Shown in pieces: positions 63,904 to 64,000 of a stretch of 64,000 nt of DNA (position 1 is its first letter; every line of letters begins with the position of its first letter). Origin of the DNA: Vibrio cortegadensis (GTDB taxonomy: Bacteria > Pseudomonadota > Gammaproteobacteria > Enterobacterales > Vibrionaceae); assembly GCF_024347395.1 (NCBI RefSeq), contig NZ_AP025472.1, forward strand, positions 248,001 to 312,000, read 5' to 3'. The translations under genes and the position numbers were made by a program. The notes beneath the pieces are model-generated. The model saw only the letters and a list, made by a program, of their open reading frames with translations, made no database searches and was not told the DNA's origin.

Positions 63904-64000
63904 GCATCGCACTGGTTAAGCCAGTTGTGAACCAATAAGCATCGAGGAGCAAAACCTATTAGGTTTTGGTAATGTATACTCAGCTCATGTTCGCGGTTAA

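Noticed and set aside
1..64000. CRISPR arrays, prophage, transposases, tRNA or rRNA genes
   Set aside because: I looked on both strands and saw no regularly spaced direct repeats of CRISPR type, no integrase or transposase frames and no tRNA cloverleaf or rRNA sequence.

Overview
The window is a 64 kb stretch of the main chromosome of a gamma-proteobacterium, almost certainly a member of the Vibrionaceae. The evidence is gene content and order: ppc / argE / argCBGH, oxyR with a peroxiredoxin-glutaredoxin hybrid, mrcA / pilMNOPQ-aroKB-damX-dam-rpe-gph-trpS, pabA-argD-astA-astD, crp-prkB-yheU, yheS-kefGB-yheV-slyD, fkpA-yheO-tusDCB and rpsL-rpsG-fusA-tuf. Coding density is high. I see no tRNA, rRNA, insertion sequence, prophage or CRISPR array. 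The window cuts ppc at the left edge and ends in the leader of an operon that starts just beyond the right edge.

Layout. 1-8 kb: ppc (partial) and argE on the minus strand, with argCBGH diverging from argE across a likely ArgR operator. 8-12 kb: a small four-cysteine membrane protein, then an oxidative-stress group (dihydrolipoamide dehydrogenase-like flavoenzyme, Prx-Grx hybrid, divergent oxyR) with an OxyR-like operator. 12-26.9 kb: PBP1A diverging from the type IV pilus assembly operon pilMNOPQ, then shikimate genes aroK/aroB, damX, dam, rpe, gph and trpS. 26.9-36.2 kb is the most distinctive part: a porin, a large ExeM/Xds-type secreted nuclease, a second ExeM-like protein and a secreted endonuclease I, all in one direction. 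Both large proteins end in a GlyGly-CTERM surface-sorting tail. 36.2-42.1 kb: pabA and arginine metabolism (argD/astC, astA, astD), then a DUF1338 protein. 42.1-47.5 kb: crp, prkB, yheU, yheT, a MocR regulator and a divergent LysE exporter. 47.5-59 kb: yheS, kefG/kefB, yheV, slyD, isoaspartyl peptidase, slyX, a WD40 lipoprotein, fkpA, and yheO-tusDCB for tRNA 2-thiolation. 59-64 kb: the str operon and the start of the next transcription unit.

Most of this is conserved core genome. The best candidate for something undescribed is the extracellular-DNA locus at 27.2-36.1 kb. There the second ExeM-like protein (31798-35169) keeps the overall fold, secretion signal and surface-anchoring tail. It has, however, replaced the residues that make the exo/endonuclease/phosphatase domain catalytic, including the GDxN aspartate and the SDH aspartate-histidine pair, and it has a duplicated lamin-tail domain. 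It looks like a surface-displayed pseudo-nuclease beside an intact nuclease. A second point of interest is the Lpd-like flavoenzyme beside the Prx-Grx hybrid, which ends in a cysteine-rich tail and may be a dedicated reductase of that peroxide-detoxifying system.
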